A DNA stretch of 36,295 nucleotides from Acidobacteriota bacterium (lineage in GTDB: Bacteria; Acidobacteriota; Terriglobia; Bryobacterales; Bryobacteraceae): the NCBI GenBank assembly GCA_017304135.1, contig JAFLBB010000047.1, forward strand, positions 1 to 36,295. The letters run 5' to 3'. Made by a program: the position numbers and the translations under genes. Under the pieces are notes generated by a model. It was not told where the DNA came from. It made no database searches and saw nothing but the letters and a program-made list of their open reading frames with translations. Positions 33,467 to 36,295 of this stretch are shown here, piece by piece; within the stretch, counting starts at the first letter, position 1, and the number at the start of each line of letters is the position of its first letter.

Positions 33467-33540
33467 GCACGACGCCCCACGATCGATCTGAGCGCTTTCG
33501 GTCTGGAATTGCGCCTGTCTGTATGGAGAGGTTGGATTCC

Positions 33541-33903
33541 ATGTGGGTTGGCGCGGTTCTGATCGGAGTGGCGCTGTTGAGCACACTGCTGGTGGCGATG
33601 TCGGTTGTGAATCTCCATCGCCGGCAGCCGATGGGAGGCAGGCTGGCGGTGATCCATACACTGGCGTTGATGGCCGTGTTGTGGATGGTGCTGGGGGCGA
33701 TGCTGGTGTTCTGCCACGGCGGGAGGCAAGGAGTGCCGCCGGGCTTCGTGTTGATGGTGTACGTGATGGGCGCGGTGGCCGAGGTGGCTTCGCTCGTCGT
33801 CCTGGCTGACCGCAACGCCGACCGCATTGCGGTGATCGGGCTGCGCACGGGTATTGTCGCCATTCCCCTGATGTTGGTATTCTTTGCCGGACTGAGCCTG
33901 TAG
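33541..33903 (+). CDS. Small integral membrane protein of unknown function, 120 aa
   Basis: The start is placed at ATG 33541 (MWVGAVLIGVALLSTLLVAM) with GAGAGG about 9 bp upstream; ATG 33523 and a longer frame are possible. Four hydrophobic segments are visible at about 2-22, 36-58, 66-90 and 98-119. The loops are short and basic (NLHRRQPMGGR, ADRNADR), suggesting a compact four-helix inner-membrane protein. No family recognised. It lies between the racemase-family gene (75 bp) and the CbrC-family gene (4 bp), so it is probably co-transcribed with the latter. Confidence 0.8.
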   Translation: MWVGAVLIGVALLSTLLVAMSVVNLHRRQPMGGRLAVIHTLALMAVLWMVLGAMLVFCHGGRQGVPPGFVLMVYVMGAVAEVASLVVLADRNADRIAVIGLRTGIVAIPLMLVFFAGLSL

Positions 33904-33907
33904 CGCG

Positions 33908-34450
33908 ATGCCACTTCCCTCGTTCCCCTATCACCCCGACCCGATCCTGAGCGGCAGCATCGTGCCGGCCGAGACCGCCTGCGCCTGCTGCGGGGAACGG
34001 CGCGGCTATGTCTACGCCGGGCCCGTGTACACGGAGGCGGATGGACTCGACGACGCGCTGTGCCCGTGGTGCATCGCCGACGGTTCGGCGAGCGAGCGCT
34101 TTGAGGCCACGTTCGTGGATGAGGCGGCCATCGAAGGAGAGTTGCCGGAAGAGGTCGTACAGGCGGTGTCCCGGCGCACGCCGGGGTTCAACGCCTGGCA
34201 GCAGGAGCGCTGGTTCGCCTGTTGCGAGGACGCGATGGCCTTCGTCGAACCGTTCGGCGCGGTGGAACTGCAGGGCAAGTACATGCGACTGCAAGGCGAG
34301 GCGATGATGCTCATCGTGCACGAACTGGGCATCTCAGGCGGCGCGGCTACGCGCTATATGAACTCGCTCGATCGCGCCAAGGGGCCGACGGCCTATCTCT
34401 TTGCCTGCCGCCATTGCGACACGAAGAGGATCTACATCGATTCGCTGTGA
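33908..34450 (+). CDS. CbrC (UPF0167) family protein
   Basis: A 180-aa protein that matches the CbrC/UPF0167 family: start MPLPSFPYHPDPILSGSIVP, then CACCGERRGYVYAGPVY, LCPWCIADGSASERF, the segment RTPGFNAWQQERWFACCEDA and the C-terminal FACRHCDTKRIYIDSL. The paired Cys (CxCC, CxxC, CC, CxxC) suggest zinc binding. In E. coli CbrC is linked to colicin E2 tolerance under CreBC control, but the molecular role is unknown. It is 4 bp downstream of the four-helix membrane protein gene, hinting at a shared envelope-related role. Confidence 0.9.
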   Translation: MPLPSFPYHPDPILSGSIVPAETACACCGERRGYVYAGPVYTEADGLDDALCPWCIADGSASERFEATFVDEAAIEGELPEEVVQAVSRRTPGFNAWQQERWFACCEDAMAFVEPFGAVELQGKYMRLQGEAMMLIVHELGISGGAATRYMNSLDRAKGPTAYLFACRHCDTKRIYIDSL

Positions 34451-34457
34451 GCGCGCC

Positions 34458-36008
34458 CTAGGGCGCGACGCAACTGAAGCTGGCCGCTTCGTCGATGGAG
34501 CCGGAACCCTTGTACTTCACCACCTGCGGATACGGGCAGATGGGACGCGAGCGGAGCACCTGTCCCTTTTCGATGCGCGAGGTGATGAGGCTCTCCGGCG
34601 TCTTGCCCTCTTCGACCCAGCGGATGACGGCGGCCAGCGGATCGAAGTTGGCGCATCCCACGCCGCCGCCGCAATGGAACACGCCGGGCACGGTGTAGAA
34701 GCGGAAGAAGTCGCGCGTGGACGGACCCATCTTCGCCAGCACCTCATCGTAGTAGTCGACGGCGCGCTGGGCGTTGAGCGCCTGATCGGCCCAACCGAAC
34801 CACATCAGCAGGCGGCCGTTGCGCTGGCGGAAGCCGGAGAGGTCGGGGTTGGTCGCGTCGAGCGTGGCGTGGATCTCCTCCAAGCGGGGCACGTCGCGCA
34901 CGAGGTCCACCTGGTCGAGCGTCAGGTTGGGGTCTTTTTTGGGAAAGGCCAGGTAGCGAAAAAACGACTCGGCGAAGGCGTTGGAGATGGTCTGGCCGGC
35001 TTGCTCCTGAATGAGCCAGCGGTCCCATCCGTAGCGCCCGTTGGGGCCGGCGATTTCGGCGCTCACCGGCCAACCGGGGTAACGCGGCGCGCCATTCACC
35101 ACGACAGGGTTGTAGATCGTCTCCAGCGTGGCAATCTGACCATCGGTGAAACAGGCGGCTTCGTTCGGCCCGCTGCATTTGGGCAGGTCGCGCGAGGGCG
35201 AAAATCCGCACTTGCGCGGGTCTTCGATGAGTCCGTCCTTGAGCCCATCCTTCTCATCGCACACGGCATAGACGCGCTCGGCGAGCAGGCCCAGCTTGGA
35301 ATAGGGCACGGGCGAATTTTTTAACGCCTGGTAGATGGCCGTGTATTGGACCATGGTGCCGCTGAAGTCGAGCACGGGCGCGCCGGCGACGATGCCGTCG
35401 AAGTCCTGCGGGAAACGCTGGGCAAAGATCAGGCCCTGGCGGCCGCCTGTCGAGCAGCCGTAGTAATAGGAGCGCTGGGGCGGCGCGCCGTAGTAAAGCT
35501 CGGCGAGGCGGCGGGCGGTGACGACGGTGACGTGGAGCGAGCGGAAGGCGTAGTCGTAGAGCTTCTGCGGGTGAACCGCGAAGGTGCCCAGCGGCTCGCT
35601 GCGCGCGTCGTGGCCGGTGTTGGTGCGGGCCACCAGAAATCCCTTGGCGATGGACTCGTTGCGCGTGCCGCGGATGCCGGGGGCTTCGAGGTCATCGCCG
35701 GCGTAGCCGCCATTGCCGAAGAAGAGCAGGCGGCGGTTCCAGGCCAGCGGCAGGTTCACTTCGAAGCGCACCTCGGGCTGCACCATGCCCATCACGCGGC
35801 AGAAGGCGGGTCCATTGTCGCCGGAGCGCTCTTCCCGCGCCGTGATGATGGTGAACTCATAGCCGGTATGCGCCACCAGCGAGCCGCAGGCGGCGGTAGG
35901 CGAAGAGCGTTTCTCGGCGGCGGGCGGCTGCCAGTCGCGCATGTGCGGGCCGTTTTGCGCCAGAGCGGCAAGGGCCATCAGGAGGAGCGGCAAAGCGCGG
36001 GTCAACAT
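34458..36008 (-). CDS. Tannase/feruloyl esterase family alpha/beta hydrolase, secreted
   Basis: A 516-aa protein when started at ATG 36008 (signal peptide MLTRALPLLLMALAALAQ); the open frame runs 90 codons further upstream into the gluQ gene and is discarded. Family features: GNGGYAGDD, the nucleophile motif YYYGCSTGGRQG (Ser near residue 184), GIVAGAPVLDFSG, the acid WFGWADQALN, and the His in FHCGGGVGC. The Cys in GCSTGG and in FHCGGG are positioned to form the disulfide that joins the catalytic Ser and His segments in this family. It would cleave ester bonds of plant phenolics (feruloyl or galloyl esters) outside the cell. It converges on the CbrC-family gene with a 7-bp gap. Confidence 0.93.
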   Translation of the reverse strand: MLTRALPLLLMALAALAQNGPHMRDWQPPAAEKRSSPTAACGSLVAHTGYEFTIITAREERSGDNGPAFCRVMGMVQPEVRFEVNLPLAWNRRLLFFGNGGYAGDDLEAPGIRGTRNESIAKGFLVARTNTGHDARSEPLGTFAVHPQKLYDYAFRSLHVTVVTARRLAELYYGAPPQRSYYYGCSTGGRQGLIFAQRFPQDFDGIVAGAPVLDFSGTMVQYTAIYQALKNSPVPYSKLGLLAERVYAVCDEKDGLKDGLIEDPRKCGFSPSRDLPKCSGPNEAACFTDGQIATLETIYNPVVVNGAPRYPGWPVSAEIAGPNGRYGWDRWLIQEQAGQTISNAFAESFFRYLAFPKKDPNLTLDQVDLVRDVPRLEEIHATLDATNPDLSGFRQRNGRLLMWFGWADQALNAQRAVDYYDEVLAKMGPSTRDFFRFYTVPGVFHCGGGVGCANFDPLAAVIRWVEEGKTPESLITSRIEKGQVLRSRPICPYPQVVKYKGSGSIDEAASFSCVAP

Positions 36009-36068
36009 GGGAACTGAGTATATCCGGCGTGGGCGCGAAGTAAAGGCCGTGAAGGAAAATGGAGAACG

Positions 36069-36295
36069 ATGTCCACGCGCCCCACGGGCTACACCGGACG
36101 GTTCGCGCCTTCGCCGACCGGCCCGCTGCATTTCGGCTCCCTCGTGGCCGCCATCGGCAGTTGGCTCGATGCCCGCGCCCACGGCGGCCACTGGCACGTG
36201 CGCATGGAAGATGTGGATGAACCACGTTGTGTGCCTGGGGCGGCCGACGACATCCTGCGCACGCTCGAACGGTTCCAACTGAGTTGGGATGGCGA
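36069..36295 (+). CDS. gluQ: Glutamyl-Q tRNA(Asp) synthetase, N-terminal part (cut by window edge)
   Basis: The first 75 codons of a GluQ (YadB) protein are present. [20 protein letters not shown] contains the HIGH-like signature (HFGS) of class I glutamyl enzymes, followed by [20 protein letters not shown] and [20 protein letters not shown], all typical of the YadB family. GluQ charges Glu and transfers it to the queuosine base in the anticodon wobble position of tRNA-Asp. A GGAGAACG sequence sits just before the ATG. It is divergent from the tannase-family gene (60 bp apart). The C-terminus, with the zinc site and KMSKS-like loop, is outside the window. Confidence 0.93.
   Translation, partial: MSTRPTGYTGRFAPSPTGPLHFGSLVAAIGSWLDARAHGGHWHVRMEDVDEPRCVPGAADDILRTLERFQLSWDG

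Noticed and set aside
36009..36278. N-terminal extension of the tannase-family frame
   Set aside because: It is antisense to gluQ, and a proper signal peptide begins at ATG 36008.
1..36295. CRISPR array, transposase, integrase, tRNA or rRNA genes
   Set aside because: No regularly spaced direct repeats, no transposase or integrase motifs and no tRNA-like cloverleaf or rRNA sequence were seen on reading; this is a visual judgement, not a computed search.

Overview
The window looks like chromosomal DNA of a high-GC Acidobacteriota bacterium, most likely a Solibacter/Bryobacter-type member of the Bryobacterales. The inference rests on two large Oar-like TonB-dependent receptors with an N-terminal carboxypeptidase-regulatory domain, many secreted hydrolases (sialidase, pectate-lyase-fold protein, tannase/feruloyl-esterase, M20 and S41 peptidases), a Tat-like enolase-superfamily enzyme and paralogous secreted TPR proteins. 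No rRNA, tRNA, transposase, integrase or CRISPR array was seen. The taxonomic call is inference from gene content only.

Layout. Positions 1-61 are the tail of a plus-strand gene followed by a terminator-like hairpin. A previously easy-to-miss 48-residue membrane protein (232-378) and an M20 peptidase (514-1785) lie on the minus strand. Two plus-strand envelope proteins of unknown function follow (1819-2406, 2510-3235), the second overlapping the end of a minus-strand TPR lipoprotein. From 2998 to 9072 is a minus-strand run: pectate-lyase-fold protein, SDR oxidoreductase, penicillin-binding transpeptidase with a histone-like basic tail, sialidase, TPR lipoprotein. A plus-strand pair (9169-9762, 9831-10205) interrupts the minus strand; the first gene resembles an ADP-ribosyltransferase fold. 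After a bidirectional terminator come a TonB receptor and a two-gene sugar-nucleotide/methyltransferase operon (10288-15255, minus).

Positions 15349-16599 form a cluster of very small genes: a two-helix membrane peptide overlapping a coiled-coil protein (plus strand), and a ribbon-helix-helix-like protein plus a small unknown protein (minus strand) behind a near-consensus sigma-70 promoter. Next are a membrane protein, then glnE (glutamine synthetase adenylyltransferase) translationally coupled to a secreted TPR-like protein, a MOSC protein, an unknown protein, a structured intergenic element, and a second TonB receptor with about 490 bp of untranslated upstream DNA.

The right third holds a minus-strand operon of a mutarotase-like protein and two tandem S41 peptidase paralogues. 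Divergently from it runs a tightly overlapping plus-strand set: PaiB-like regulator, rhodanese, ArsC/Spx-like protein, mandelate-racemase-family enzyme, then a small membrane protein and a CbrC-family protein. The window ends with a tannase/feruloyl esterase (minus) and the first 75 codons of gluQ (plus). Overall the genes describe a heterotroph that binds, imports and degrades complex plant or animal polymers at the cell envelope, with a few accessory small-gene modules of unknown role.
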